From the NCBI GenBank assembly GCA_945868435.1, contig CAMBLG010000005.1, positions 1 through 64,000 on the forward strand: 64,000 bases of DNA. The letters run 5' to 3'. The translations under genes were made by a program, and so were the position numbers. A model generated the notes under the pieces. That model was not told the origin of the DNA. It was given only the letters and a program-made list of their open reading frames with translations, and made no database searches. The stretch's first letter is position 1; the number at the start of each line of letters is the position of its first letter. The stretch is from an uncultured Lachnospiraceae bacterium. Its GTDB lineage: Bacteria > Bacillota > Clostridia > Lachnospirales > Lachnospiraceae. Shown one piece after another: positions 49,463 through 58,786 of this stretch.

Positions 49463-51253
49463 TTGAGGTACATAAATGTAATATTATGTTTTTCGGTAAT
49501 TGCTATTTTTCTATGTCTTATTTGGCTAATTTTTTTCCGAAAACGAACAAAGACTCAATATGAAACGGAAGAAAACAGATTTGATTTTGAGTATTTAGCA
49601 GAGGCTGTGGCAGAGGATATTTCAAATGATTTAAAGATGCATCCAGAGGACTTAAATCTGAATAAATATGAGACGCAGAAATTAAAGAACAAGCAGGCGG
49701 ATCTTCGGAAAAGTATTGATGTGTGCATTTCAGGAGATACTGGAGCGAAAAATTTTATGATCGACTATATAGCGGCACTGCTGCAGTCGAAGCACGGAAT
49801 AACAGAAGAGACAATTGATCTGCCCATTCCTTTCGAAGACGAGGATCGAATAAACCAGGACTGGAAATTTGAAATTCTGCTTCGTTACTATGAACGAACG
49901 TATAAGGATCAGGCAATCGGAAAACTAATTGAAGAAAACCATTTCGACCAGCTGAGAAATGAGCGGTACTATGTTGACGAAGAAGATATCAACGCGTTGT
50001 TCCATCGATTATTTCCCAAATTGGAGCTTTCTTTTACTGATAAAATGGATATTCTTGCTCACGGTATTTATCAAAAGAAGTACGGACACGGATGCGTCGA
50101 TAAGATTCGGGATATGAATGTCGAGGGAATTTCTCTCGGAGTTTCTGGAATTCCGGCTTCTATGTACAATTATGCAGAATATGATCTAGAAACCATGATA
50201 GACGAACACAGGAAGGAAATCACGTTCAGCTATGACAGCACATGGATCATGTATCAAGGTAAAGAGATCCATTTTCGCTGCATTGGTTGTCATTCCGAGA
50301 GGGAGCTGATTCGTGTATGTAAAAATCTGTATCGGTATGGGGCGAGCGGTCATTTGTCGGCTGTTAAGGGGCGTATTAATAACGACATGAAGGATGGCAG
50401 CCGTATTTCCGCTGCAAGACCTCCCTTCTGTGAATCTTGGTTTGCCATTGTCAGAAAGCATTCTGGCGGTATCCTTCTTTCTATGGAGGAGCAGATACAG
50501 GGGGAAGGGGCAGAGAAAGCCATTACTCTCCTAAAATCTCTGGTTTGGGGAGAACGGACGGTTGTTGTGACAGGCGGTCAACGATGCGGCAAGTCGACTC
50601 TACTTCGGAACATGATTTTGGAATGTAGGAAACATTATACCATTCGTGTAGAGGAGTCAATCTTCGAGCTTCTTCTTCGTAAACTCGATATGTTTGCAAA
50701 TATCCTGTCGTTTAAAGAAAGTGATGTGATCTCCGGGCAGGATGTGCTGAATTTTACCAAAAAGGTAAATGCGGATGTATTGGTCCTGGGAGAAGTAGCC
50801 TCGCCCGGTGTCGCCGCGTGGTTGATACAGGCTACGCAGACAGGAGGACCATTTACGCTTAGTTCGAACCATGCAGAAACCGTAAGGAAGCTTTTGATGT
50901 GGTATCGGAATGCCCTTCTTAAAGAAGCAGGTTTTTCGAATGAGCGGATTGCTCTTGAGCAGGTAGTGGACTCTCTTCAGTTTGATGTTCACATGAAAAG
51001 GGCAGCGGATGGTTTTCGTTACCCAGAGCGTATTACTGAGATTATCCCGGACTATGAAGGAAAAGATGGGTATCTCGTAAATGACATTCTAAGGTTTGAT
51101 ACAGAGAGTAGAAGTTATAGAATTGTGAACAGAATCTCTCCAGATATGGAGAGAGCAATTATGGACAATCTGTATCCGGATGAAAAGGCTGCATTTGAAG
51201 CATTATTTGATGGAGTAGACTATAAGCCTATACGTAAGGAGGAAGCAGCTTGA
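49463..51253 (+). CDS. tadA: TadA/CpaF-type secretion ATPase with N-terminal membrane helix
   Basis: The start is read as TTG 49463, about 10 nt after GAGGGGG; the ATG-initiated extension from 49427 overlaps the previous gene. The first 25 residues are hydrophobic (VILCFSVIAIFLCLIWLIFF), unusual for TadA. Walker A is VTGGQRCGKSTLL (Lys about 377); the region VLVLGEVASPGVAAWL corresponds to Walker B and its glutamate, and TLSSNHAE to the His box. It powers pilus assembly or substrate movement. Confidence 0.88.
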   Translation: MRYINVILCFSVIAIFLCLIWLIFFRKRTKTQYETEENRFDFEYLAEAVAEDISNDLKMHPEDLNLNKYETQKLKNKQADLRKSIDVCISGDTGAKNFMIDYIAALLQSKHGITEETIDLPIPFEDEDRINQDWKFEILLRYYERTYKDQAIGKLIEENHFDQLRNERYYVDEEDINALFHRLFPKLELSFTDKMDILAHGIYQKKYGHGCVDKIRDMNVEGISLGVSGIPASMYNYAEYDLETMIDEHRKEITFSYDSTWIMYQGKEIHFRCIGCHSERELIRVCKNLYRYGASGHLSAVKGRINNDMKDGSRISAARPPFCESWFAIVRKHSGGILLSMEEQIQGEGAEKAITLLKSLVWGERTVVVTGGQRCGKSTLLRNMILECRKHYTIRVEESIFELLLRKLDMFANILSFKESDVISGQDVLNFTKKVNADVLVLGEVASPGVAAWLIQATQTGGPFTLSSNHAETVRKLLMWYRNALLKEAGFSNERIALEQVVDSLQFDVHMKRAADGFRYPERITEIIPDYEGKDGYLVNDILRFDTESRSYRIVNRISPDMERAIMDNLYPDEKAAFEALFDGVDYKPIRKEEAA

Positions 51254-53262
51254 TTGATATAATTTTAACACTGACGATTGTAGTCGCCCTGCTGCTTGCA
51301 ATTTTGGCAGTTGTGGCTTTAATTCGAGAACGAAAGAAGAAAAAGGAAGAGACTCTCTATCAGCAGAAGGACGCTGGTTCGAATGTTCGGTGGCAGCATC
51401 GGCTGTATGTGTTTTTAAGTACCTTTGCTCTATCAAAGAGTTTTGTTGAGAAGATACGAGTTCGGTATGAAATTCTGGAACCAGGAGATATACGTAAGAC
51501 GGAAGATGATACGATAAAGACGATTGCCTGCATATGGGGAATTTCTCTTTTTGTCTTTGTGGTAGGATTTGTTATTGACTTTTCTCTTTACAGTATATGT
51601 GCATGCTGTTTTTTAGCGTATGCGGTCAGTTCCATGGTTCTTCTTTCCGGGAATAAGAAGAAAGAAGTACGGTTAATGGAGCAGTTAAATAACTTTATCA
51701 ACGATGTCGAGCATGAGTTTTATGCCACGAACATGATTGAAACAGCGGTAAGTAACTCATTAATCCATGCAGAAGAGCCTATTTACTCTCATATGTATAA
51801 GATAAGCGAGATGCTGGATTCTCTTGACTTTGAATCAGAGGCGCATGGATATATTTACAATACCAATAATCAGTTTCTTAGGCTTTTCTTATCGGCCTGC
51901 GAACTTGTGAACAAATTTGATGACCGGAAGGTAAGGGGATACTCTAATTTTGTAACAAATCTTTCAAACATTAAGACGGAAATAGGCATATGGCTTCGAA
52001 CGCAGGCGCTTATGAAGTCTTCGTTTAAAGGGACAGAACTTATGATCCTTGCTCCAATGCTTTTTGTGCCGATGGTTAATAAATACATGCCTGGTGTATA
52101 TGAAGACGTGGCGCACTATTACACAGGGGCGTTTGGGATAATTATGTCTGTAGTGATACTTCTTGTATCGATGTTGCTGTATGGCATGGTGTCAAGAATG
52201 AAAGATTTGGAGTATAGGGATACGAGTGAGCACGGCGTGCTTCAACGTATATCAAATATACCAATTGTCAAAAAAACGCTTGATGGGTATGAAGACAATA
52301 ATTATGGAAAAGTACTTAAAACCAATCGTCTTTTGCATCAAATGGGCGTGAATATGAATTTCAGGCTTCTTCAGATTGAACGATTCATTACGATGATCGG
52401 AATGTTTGTGGTGTCGGTATTTGTGGGATTTTCAATTGTTCATGCGGGCCGGGTGACGGCTTTGGAATTTGGAGGAACACTGAATGCCTCATTGGGCTAC
52501 GTGGTATATGACGATGAAAAGGTCGAGTCATTGACGTCTTACGCAGAGGCTTTAGTGGACTCCTATATCAATTCCTCTGAGACATGTAATCTCGACGCTG
52601 TGACAAATCGTGTGATGGAAGATCAGGTTTCGGATGATGAATCTGTCGTTTCTATTCTTGCAGAGTCTGTTGTAGGCGCGGTTGAAGATTACAGGGACTG
52701 TTACTTTAAATGGTGGTATCTTCTGATATGCGGTGGCGTTGCATTTATAGGGTATCAGATACCATTTATTATGATCGAGTCGAGAAAGGATCTGCTGGAG
52801 ATTACGCAGGAAAATGAGGTAATACAGTTCCAGGGGATTATATCTATGGTGATGCATATAGAAGAGATGACGCCGGATGTGGTTTTAAAGTGGATGTATC
52901 GGTTTTCAAACATCTTCCAATCCTCTCTGGAGACTTGCATAAGCCGATATTCGGATGGGGACGAGACGGCACTTGAAAAGTTAAAAGAGGATGAGCCATT
53001 TCTTCCGTTTCAAAGAATTGTGGATAATCTGATTGATTCTGATGTTGTGGGTATCGAGAAAGCATTTTCGGAATTAGATGGAGACCGGACGGCAGCTCAA
53101 AAGAGGAGGGAACAAGATCATCAAATGTATATAAATGGAAAGGCGGCATTGGCTTCTCTGCTTGCCTTTGTACCAACCCTGCTCCTTCTTGCATATGTTG
53201 CGGTCCCGACGCTATTAGCTTCATTTAATGGTATGTCCGCTCTCGGTACAGGGATGATGTAA
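51250..53262 (+). CDS. TadB/TadC-like (GspF/T2SF) inner-membrane platform protein, probably fused
   Basis: Starts at TTG 51250, overlapping the stop of the ATPase (TTGA), so translation is coupled. At 670 aa it is about twice the length of TadB or TadC. Hydrophobic segments occur near residues 5-22, 90-130, 265-285, 295-315, 380-400, 495-515 and 635-660, with two large cytoplasmic portions, consistent with a single chain replacing TadB plus TadC. In Tad systems these proteins couple ATPase motion to pilin extraction. Confidence 0.82.
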   Translation: MIDIILTLTIVVALLLAILAVVALIRERKKKKEETLYQQKDAGSNVRWQHRLYVFLSTFALSKSFVEKIRVRYEILEPGDIRKTEDDTIKTIACIWGISLFVFVVGFVIDFSLYSICACCFLAYAVSSMVLLSGNKKKEVRLMEQLNNFINDVEHEFYATNMIETAVSNSLIHAEEPIYSHMYKISEMLDSLDFESEAHGYIYNTNNQFLRLFLSACELVNKFDDRKVRGYSNFVTNLSNIKTEIGIWLRTQALMKSSFKGTELMILAPMLFVPMVNKYMPGVYEDVAHYYTGAFGIIMSVVILLVSMLLYGMVSRMKDLEYRDTSEHGVLQRISNIPIVKKTLDGYEDNNYGKVLKTNRLLHQMGVNMNFRLLQIERFITMIGMFVVSVFVGFSIVHAGRVTALEFGGTLNASLGYVVYDDEKVESLTSYAEALVDSYINSSETCNLDAVTNRVMEDQVSDDESVVSILAESVVGAVEDYRDCYFKWWYLLICGGVAFIGYQIPFIMIESRKDLLEITQENEVIQFQGIISMVMHIEEMTPDVVLKWMYRFSNIFQSSLETCISRYSDGDETALEKLKEDEPFLPFQRIVDNLIDSDVVGIEKAFSELDGDRTAAQKRREQDHQMYINGKAALASLLAFVPTLLLLAYVAVPTLLASFNGMSALGTGMM

Positions 53263-53289
53263 ATTTTTTATTTATTAGGAGGAAAAACA

Positions 53290-53739
53290 ATGGATAAAGC
53301 AGTAGTAACATGGATTATATTGGTTTTTGCTGTTGCACTTACTCTCGGCGGAGTTGCAGCAGCTATTAAGTACAAGAACGGCGCAGAAGATGTATCAAAA
53401 GCAGCCGACGGTAAAATGAGTTCTTTCCAGCAGGAAATATCTGAATCAGATCTGCGAATGTATGATGGAACAAGTATTTCCGGCAGTGAAGTGGTGTCGG
53501 TGATTGGCCGGTATGAAGGAAAGAATTTAAGTGTAAAGGTGACTACTGGAAAAGGAACGTATTCTTACAACTATGTTCTTGACGCAAATAATAACATTAC
53601 AACCGGGACTCCAACTGGAATTGATAAGGCACGGACGATTACGGATAACGCATACATTAACCCGACCGGTACTTTTAAAGGAAGTATCCTGCGGGATTCC
53701 AATGATGTAATAACCGGCCTGGCGTTTGTCCAGGAGTAA
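53290..53739 (+). CDS. Pilin-like protein (149 aa)
   Basis: ATG 53290 follows AGGAGGAAA. A single N-terminal hydrophobic helix (VTWIILVFAVALTLGGVAAAI) is followed by a soluble beta-rich domain, the layout of type IV pilin-like or TadE-like proteins. No classical G-FxxxE prepilin cleavage site is obvious. A hairpin immediately follows the gene, so its mRNA may be more abundant or stable than the rest of the operon; it is a candidate major subunit. Confidence 0.75.
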   Translation: MDKAVVTWIILVFAVALTLGGVAAAIKYKNGAEDVSKAADGKMSSFQQEISESDLRMYDGTSISGSEVVSVIGRYEGKNLSVKVTTGKGTYSYNYVLDANNNITTGTPTGIDKARTITDNAYINPTGTFKGSILRDSNDVITGLAFVQE

Positions 53740-53745
53740 TGAGAC

Positions 53746-53768
53746 GGATGCGCAGTTTTTGCGCATCC
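53746..53768 (+). other. Hairpin after the pilin-like gene
   Basis: GGATGCGCA pairs with TGCGCATCC with a short T-rich loop. No T tract follows, so it is more likely an mRNA-stabilising or partial-termination element than a full terminator. Confidence 0.65.
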
Positions 53769-53798
53769 GAAATAGTCTTAGGAGAGGATTGAGGATTT

Positions 53799-54176
53799 AT
53801 GTCAGCGATACCTGAATATTTCGAAGTAGCGCTAGCTGGCGTACTGACAGTTGCATTTTCTTCGATTGCGCTAGCGTGCAATAGCAATACCGGTAATGCG
53901 GTTGTAGAGTTGAATAAGATTGAGGAGGCTTCCAATCTTGTTGTTTATGAGGGGAAATCTTCATTCTATGATACGACAGTGACTAGGCAGGAACTGGTGT
54001 CATCCATGATGCATGATATTGAATATCCTGTTGTGATTGAAGGGATGTACATTTCTCCGGACAATTATAATTATATTAATTTTGATTACACACAGATACC
54101 AGATGGTATATATGAGGTTACGTATGTTTATGAGACGGATGGGAGTCTCAGCTTGATGCGTTACGATCGGATTTAA
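53799..54176 (+). CDS. Pseudopilin-like protein (125 aa)
   Basis: ATG 53799 follows TTAGGAGAGG at a long spacing. One N-terminal hydrophobic segment (VALAGVLTVAFSSIALAC) then a small beta-rich domain with IPDGIYEVTYVYETDG. Likely a minor pilin of the same apparatus. Confidence 0.75.
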   Translation: MSAIPEYFEVALAGVLTVAFSSIALACNSNTGNAVVELNKIEEASNLVVYEGKSSFYDTTVTRQELVSSMMHDIEYPVVIEGMYISPDNYNYINFDYTQIPDGIYEVTYVYETDGSLSLMRYDRI

Positions 54177-54203
54177 GGCGATTTAGTGGTAAAGAGGTAG
54201 CAT

Positions 54204-54719
54204 ATGACGGATATTTTTGGACGGATAGTTTCTCTGACCATTGCGGTGTTTTCCGCATTGTCAATTATTCTTCTTACAATGACATCAATCATGGATAACA
54301 TTGCGCAGGATGTTGTTGACCTTAGAACGAACCAGTTTGTTGATTCAGTCAGAACAAATGGATATATGTCGCAGGAGATGTACCTGGCTTATGTGAACCA
54401 GCTGCAGGCAACCGGAAATCTATACGATATAGAGATGACGCATGAGCATCTGACGTTTGTTCCGGTATATAGTGACGATGGAGTATTCTTAAATGATTAC
54501 CAGACGGCCTATGAGAATACATATGAGGCCGACATTATGGAAGAGATTATGGCGGACGGGATGTATGAATTTTCCAAAGGCGATTACTTTTATGTAAAGG
54601 TCAGCTCAAAAAATGTAACCATTGGGGGAAGAGTTCGGTCTTTATTGATTGGAGTGCTTAGTAAAGCGGGGACAATAACCACCTATTATGGAGGGGTGAT
54701 CAGAAATGAGTTTTTCTAG
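54204..54719 (+). CDS. Pseudopilin-like membrane protein (171 aa)
   Basis: ATG 54204 follows AAAGAGGTAG. One N-terminal helix (IVSLTIAVFSALSIILLTMTSIM) then a soluble domain; TadE/TadF-like layout. The stop overlaps the next gene by 14 nt. Confidence 0.75.
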   Translation: MTDIFGRIVSLTIAVFSALSIILLTMTSIMDNIAQDVVDLRTNQFVDSVRTNGYMSQEMYLAYVNQLQATGNLYDIEMTHEHLTFVPVYSDDGVFLNDYQTAYENTYEADIMEEIMADGMYEFSKGDYFYVKVSSKNVTIGGRVRSLLIGVLSKAGTITTYYGGVIRNEFF

Positions 54720-55722
54720 ATTCGCAGTCGTTGTAATTATACTGACTCTTTCGTTGTCTATCCCTACGAGGGTTCATCTAAGAGAGACCGAGATGGTCAT
54801 GGATGTCAAGCAGCGTTATAAGATTGCAATGGAGATGGCTGTTGATGATGCAATGGACGGGATTGTAGAGACGGATAACGGATCGGATGTCTATTTGAAC
54901 AAGGATTACCTGCTTGAGCAGTTTTATCATACGCTTTTTATCAATCTTGGCTGTCCAAACGATTCTGACATTCAAAACCGTGTCAAAACCTTTATTCCGG
55001 TGGTTCTTCTTGTGGATAAAGATGGGTACTATATCAGCTTTTCTACCGTTGTAGAGGGTAATGACGGATTGTCTGTTATCGGGAAGAACTGGACGGATAA
55101 ACTGCCGTATACTTACGTTGAGGAAAACAGTGGCCGTATCTTTAACTTTACGCTTGGAGACGAGATAAGTGTCTATGACCCCTATACTAACATGGTACAC
55201 GAAGGCCGGTATCAGGATCTGGCCAGATTAAGCATGTTTTCAGTTGATGATAGAAGCCGCGGGATGTATCGGAGTGAGCTTCTCTGTGGAGGCCGTTTTG
55301 ATGAGATCCGGAGGAATACGATTATCAACTCGATCACAGAATCAATGACCTATTATATCAATGTGCATAATTCTATTGCGCAGCAATTTGGTATCAGCTA
55401 CAAGTTTTCCCTTCCGTATGTGGAAGAGGATGACTGGGCCAGGACGATTGATGATATCAGCATGTTTGCTTTGTTCCAGGGTATGCCGTATGCAAGTACG
55501 GATGTCCGACTTGGTTATTTAAATCTGTATACGATAGGAGGCGCCCGGATATATAAAAAAAGCTATTATTATATTGTTCCGGAAGGCAGTGTCCCTTATT
55601 ACCATAAAACAGGCTGTGAAAAATTAGATTCTGCAGGTGCGAGTTCCATGGCGCATCCGTATGAAAGCGCGGCAGATTGTGCGGCACAGGGGGCATATCC
55701 TTGTTCGGATTGCCACCCATAG
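54706..55722 (+). CDS. Exported protein of the Tad operon with C-terminal Cys motif (338 aa)
   Basis: ATG 54706 follows TGGAGGGG. An N-terminal hydrophobic helix (FAVVVIILTLSLSIP) anchors or exports it. The middle is alpha/beta. The C-terminus (YYHKTGCEKLDS...YPCSDCHP) repeats the His-x-x-x-Cys...Pro-Cys-x-x-Cys layout seen at the end of the secreted nuclease at 34036. Possibly a pilus tip or surface component. Confidence 0.75.
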   Translation: MSFSRFAVVVIILTLSLSIPTRVHLRETEMVMDVKQRYKIAMEMAVDDAMDGIVETDNGSDVYLNKDYLLEQFYHTLFINLGCPNDSDIQNRVKTFIPVVLLVDKDGYYISFSTVVEGNDGLSVIGKNWTDKLPYTYVEENSGRIFNFTLGDEISVYDPYTNMVHEGRYQDLARLSMFSVDDRSRGMYRSELLCGGRFDEIRRNTIINSITESMTYYINVHNSIAQQFGISYKFSLPYVEEDDWARTIDDISMFALFQGMPYASTDVRLGYLNLYTIGGARIYKKSYYYIVPEGSVPYYHKTGCEKLDSAGASSMAHPYESAADCAAQGAYPCSDCHP

Positions 55723-55769
55723 AACTATAAAAGATAACAAGTACAGAGCATTTTGATAGGAGTAATGTT

Positions 55770-58751
55770 ATGTCTACATCAGTGCATGATACTAAGGCAG
55801 ATATGTATCAATATCTTACCGGCGTCATGAATGAGGCGTTTAAGATAGAGAAGCAGTCTGAAGAAGAAGAGGAAGGTCTGGAAGGGCATTCCTATCGGGT
55901 TGCGCTCGTTAAGGCGTATATAAAGGATAACCGAAAAGCCATTCTTTGTGGAGGCGGGTATTTCTTACTTATCCTTCACATGATAATCTTATTTATCTCG
56001 TATGCCAGAGCTGTTGTGGCAATCAATACGGCGTACCTGTCGGGTAACTTTATATATTATCTATTGTTTGCGGCGATGCCCTTCTTTTTATGGATGTATT
56101 CAACGACGGTTGATTACTGGGCGTTTCATGACCGTAAGCTGGGAACGTTCCGGCTCTGCTGTGCGCATGTGTGTCTTGAGGTGGGCTGTTTTGTCGGCAG
56201 GATAACCGGTACGCTTATCTTTTCCTTTTTTTCCAAGTTATCTCCGACGGAAACGCTCACCTTTTCCATGATTCGCAGTTTTGTTAGACTTTCACTTCTC
56301 TTGTGTGGAATTTTCACATTTATTGCATTATTCAGTTCTATTCTGAAAGGTCTTGGAAGTGAGATTGTAGAAGCCGGGCTTCTTTCTTTCCGCTTGGACA
56401 AGGCGGTTGATCTTCGTCCTGCAAAGGAGAAGGAGTTCGCATATGATATGCGTGTGGTGAAGGACTTGAAAACAGGCGTAATGCGTACCATCAAAGAAAA
56501 GGACCGCTTTTTGCATTGTGCAGCAAATGGTACAACAGGTACCGGTAAAACATCATCTCTGTTTACAGTCCAGATAGAGTCCGACATTGAGCAGATCTGT
56601 CATAATCTTGAGTATCAGAAGAAAAAGGTACAGGAGTATCTGCATGATGGTAAAATCCGAATGAAAGCGCCTATGTCGGATAGCGATTTTAATCTGGACA
56701 ATTTTGAGGTTGTGGATGAAAAATACGGGGATTTGTTGACGGATTTGAAATTTACGGCAAAGCTTGCCGGCATTACGGCAATGGCGCCGAATGCAGCTTT
56801 TTCCGACGAGATATATTCCCTCGTAAAAGCCAAGGGGTTAAAGGCGAACCGGCTGGATCCTACGCTTAATGAGAATGGAAAGTTAAAAGATGGTTTCCGC
56901 GGGTTTAACCCATTGTACATACCAAAGGGCTTGAGTCCAATCCAGTTAATCATCAAGCAGTCACAGACGGCAATTCTGTTTGCAGATGTAGCGCAGGCGA
57001 TTTATGACGCATCTGGACAGTCGGACGTTTATTTCGCAGGGTTGAATAAAAATATAACCACAACTGTGACCATGCTGATTCTCCTTACGTACCCATTCAT
57101 GAAAGATTATGAAGGCAGACAGCCGGTAGCGACCGATATTCAGGCCGTATTAAATGATTTTTCTAAAGCAAAACAATATCTGGATGTTTTGGTTGAACAT
57201 TATGGGAAGCGTGACAGGAATGGACAGGTTAATCCTCTTCACCCGGATCTTGGCATGTATCAGCCGATTTATGATGTGGTAAAGAATGATCTTCTTGGGG
57301 ATGGTCAGAAGCAGCTGTTTGACCAGTGCCGTGGTCTTAGAAATATTATTAATTCGTTCCTGCAGAACCCGCTTATCAAGAATATTCTCTGTTCGCAGGA
57401 TTCGATCGACCTTGACCAGGCACTAGAGAATGGGGAGATAACTCTTGTGAACTATGCGCTGGAACTTGGTACGGACGCAACAGTATTCGGTCTGTTCTTC
57501 ATTCTTTCCATGATCAACGCTGTATATCGCCGTCCGGGAGGAGAAGTAAAGAAGCTTCCGCACTTTTTCTATATCGACGAGCTTCCGGTACTGCTGCACG
57601 CGAGACTGGAAGGGTGTTTCTCTTTGTTCCGACAGTTCCGTGTTGCCATGTTTGTAGCGTTCCAGTCGCTCACACAGTTTGAAAAGAGCAACAGTACGGC
57701 GTTCCTGAAGGATGTGATACTGGGTAACTGTTCACATCATTTTGTGTTTGGACGTGCGGCTGTGCAGGAGATGGAGCTGTATGAGAAGATCGGAGGCGTC
57801 GGCTTTACCGTAACGCATATGGAAGGTGAGAGGGGTAACTCAATCTTTGAAGACAATCCGACACTTATGTATGACCGAAGAGATACAGTGGAGAAAAAGG
57901 AGAATATTACGGGCACGGATATCCGGTACCGGGATTTTCAGGAAGTATTCGTTATTACGGTCGATAATGGACATGCAGTTGCGGCATTCCTGGGAAAGGT
58001 TGCGTTTCTTCCTTCCTACCGCCGGCTGCGGAAGAAGATATATTCTGTTGACTGGTCCAGCTATTATACAGAACTTCCAAGCGCGGCCGGAGCGGAGACT
58101 TCGGGTGGAATGGTGAGAACGGTAGATGGAGTAGTCCGGGTACCGGTTGCCGTGGATTCCTTCCGGACATCTGGGTCAAGGCCCGCGGAAGGGCAGGTTT
58201 TAATGTTTTCTCCCGGAGGAAAAACGAATACTCCGGCTCCTTCTTGTCCGGAGGGTGATTCGTCTATCGATCAGACTGAAGCGCCCGTAAAACAGGACAA
58301 GGGGAATGTTCTGTCAGGAGATCCGGACGAAGAAAGGGAGGCAGACGTGGATATGACACCTGCAGATGTTTGGAGTGTTTCCGATGAGGACGACCTGATT
58401 GCAATGGGGGCGGATCCTGCTCCGGATCATACTGACGAGAAGGTATCGGAAACTCCATGTAACGGATTTGTCGGCGAATGTGATTCGAAAGATTTCAGGC
58501 GTGAAGAAGAGGAGTCTTCCAGTGGTGCCTGTGGTGAAGTGGAGCTGTCTGCCCGCATTTCAACAGCTGAGGACCGGTTTAAGGCGCAGGAGAAGCGTAC
58601 TGTACTCCAAAAGCAAAAGTCTGATAGCGCCGTGAACGTTTCAGAGCCCCATTCTGAGGTTTTAATTGAAGAGATGATAGAATCCTCGGATAAAGAGGAA
58701 AATGCGTCTACGCCGCGAACAGCGGCTTACAACGGGAAATTGAATTTATGA
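55770..58751 (+). CDS. virD4: VirD4/TraG-type conjugative coupling protein (T4CP)
   Basis: ATG 55770 follows ATAGGAGTAA. Several membrane helices occupy about residues 57-200. Walker A is NGTTGTGKTSS (253-263, Lys260) and Walker B is HFFYIDELPVLL near residue 600. This matches the VirD4/TraG/TraD family, which brings the DNA-relaxase complex to the secretion channel. The last 250 residues form a disordered acidic Glu/Ser-rich tail. It lies directly behind the Tad genes in the same direction with a 47-nt gap. Confidence 0.9.
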   Translation: MSTSVHDTKADMYQYLTGVMNEAFKIEKQSEEEEEGLEGHSYRVALVKAYIKDNRKAILCGGGYFLLILHMIILFISYARAVVAINTAYLSGNFIYYLLFAAMPFFLWMYSTTVDYWAFHDRKLGTFRLCCAHVCLEVGCFVGRITGTLIFSFFSKLSPTETLTFSMIRSFVRLSLLLCGIFTFIALFSSILKGLGSEIVEAGLLSFRLDKAVDLRPAKEKEFAYDMRVVKDLKTGVMRTIKEKDRFLHCAANGTTGTGKTSSLFTVQIESDIEQICHNLEYQKKKVQEYLHDGKIRMKAPMSDSDFNLDNFEVVDEKYGDLLTDLKFTAKLAGITAMAPNAAFSDEIYSLVKAKGLKANRLDPTLNENGKLKDGFRGFNPLYIPKGLSPIQLIIKQSQTAILFADVAQAIYDASGQSDVYFAGLNKNITTTVTMLILLTYPFMKDYEGRQPVATDIQAVLNDFSKAKQYLDVLVEHYGKRDRNGQVNPLHPDLGMYQPIYDVVKNDLLGDGQKQLFDQCRGLRNIINSFLQNPLIKNILCSQDSIDLDQALENGEITLVNYALELGTDATVFGLFFILSMINAVYRRPGGEVKKLPHFFYIDELPVLLHARLEGCFSLFRQFRVAMFVAFQSLTQFEKSNSTAFLKDVILGNCSHHFVFGRAAVQEMELYEKIGGVGFTVTHMEGERGNSIFEDNPTLMYDRRDTVEKKENITGTDIRYRDFQEVFVITVDNGHAVAAFLGKVAFLPSYRRLRKKIYSVDWSSYYTELPSAAGAETSGGMVRTVDGVVRVPVAVDSFRTSGSRPAEGQVLMFSPGGKTNTPAPSCPEGDSSIDQTEAPVKQDKGNVLSGDPDEEREADVDMTPADVWSVSDEDDLIAMGADPAPDHTDEKVSETPCNGFVGECDSKDFRREEEESSSGACGEVELSARISTAEDRFKAQEKRTVLQKQKSDSAVNVSEPHSEVLIEEMIESSDKEENASTPRTAAYNGKLNL

Positions 58752-58786
58752 TATGACTTCCCGTTTGAAAGGAAGGATGTGCTGGT

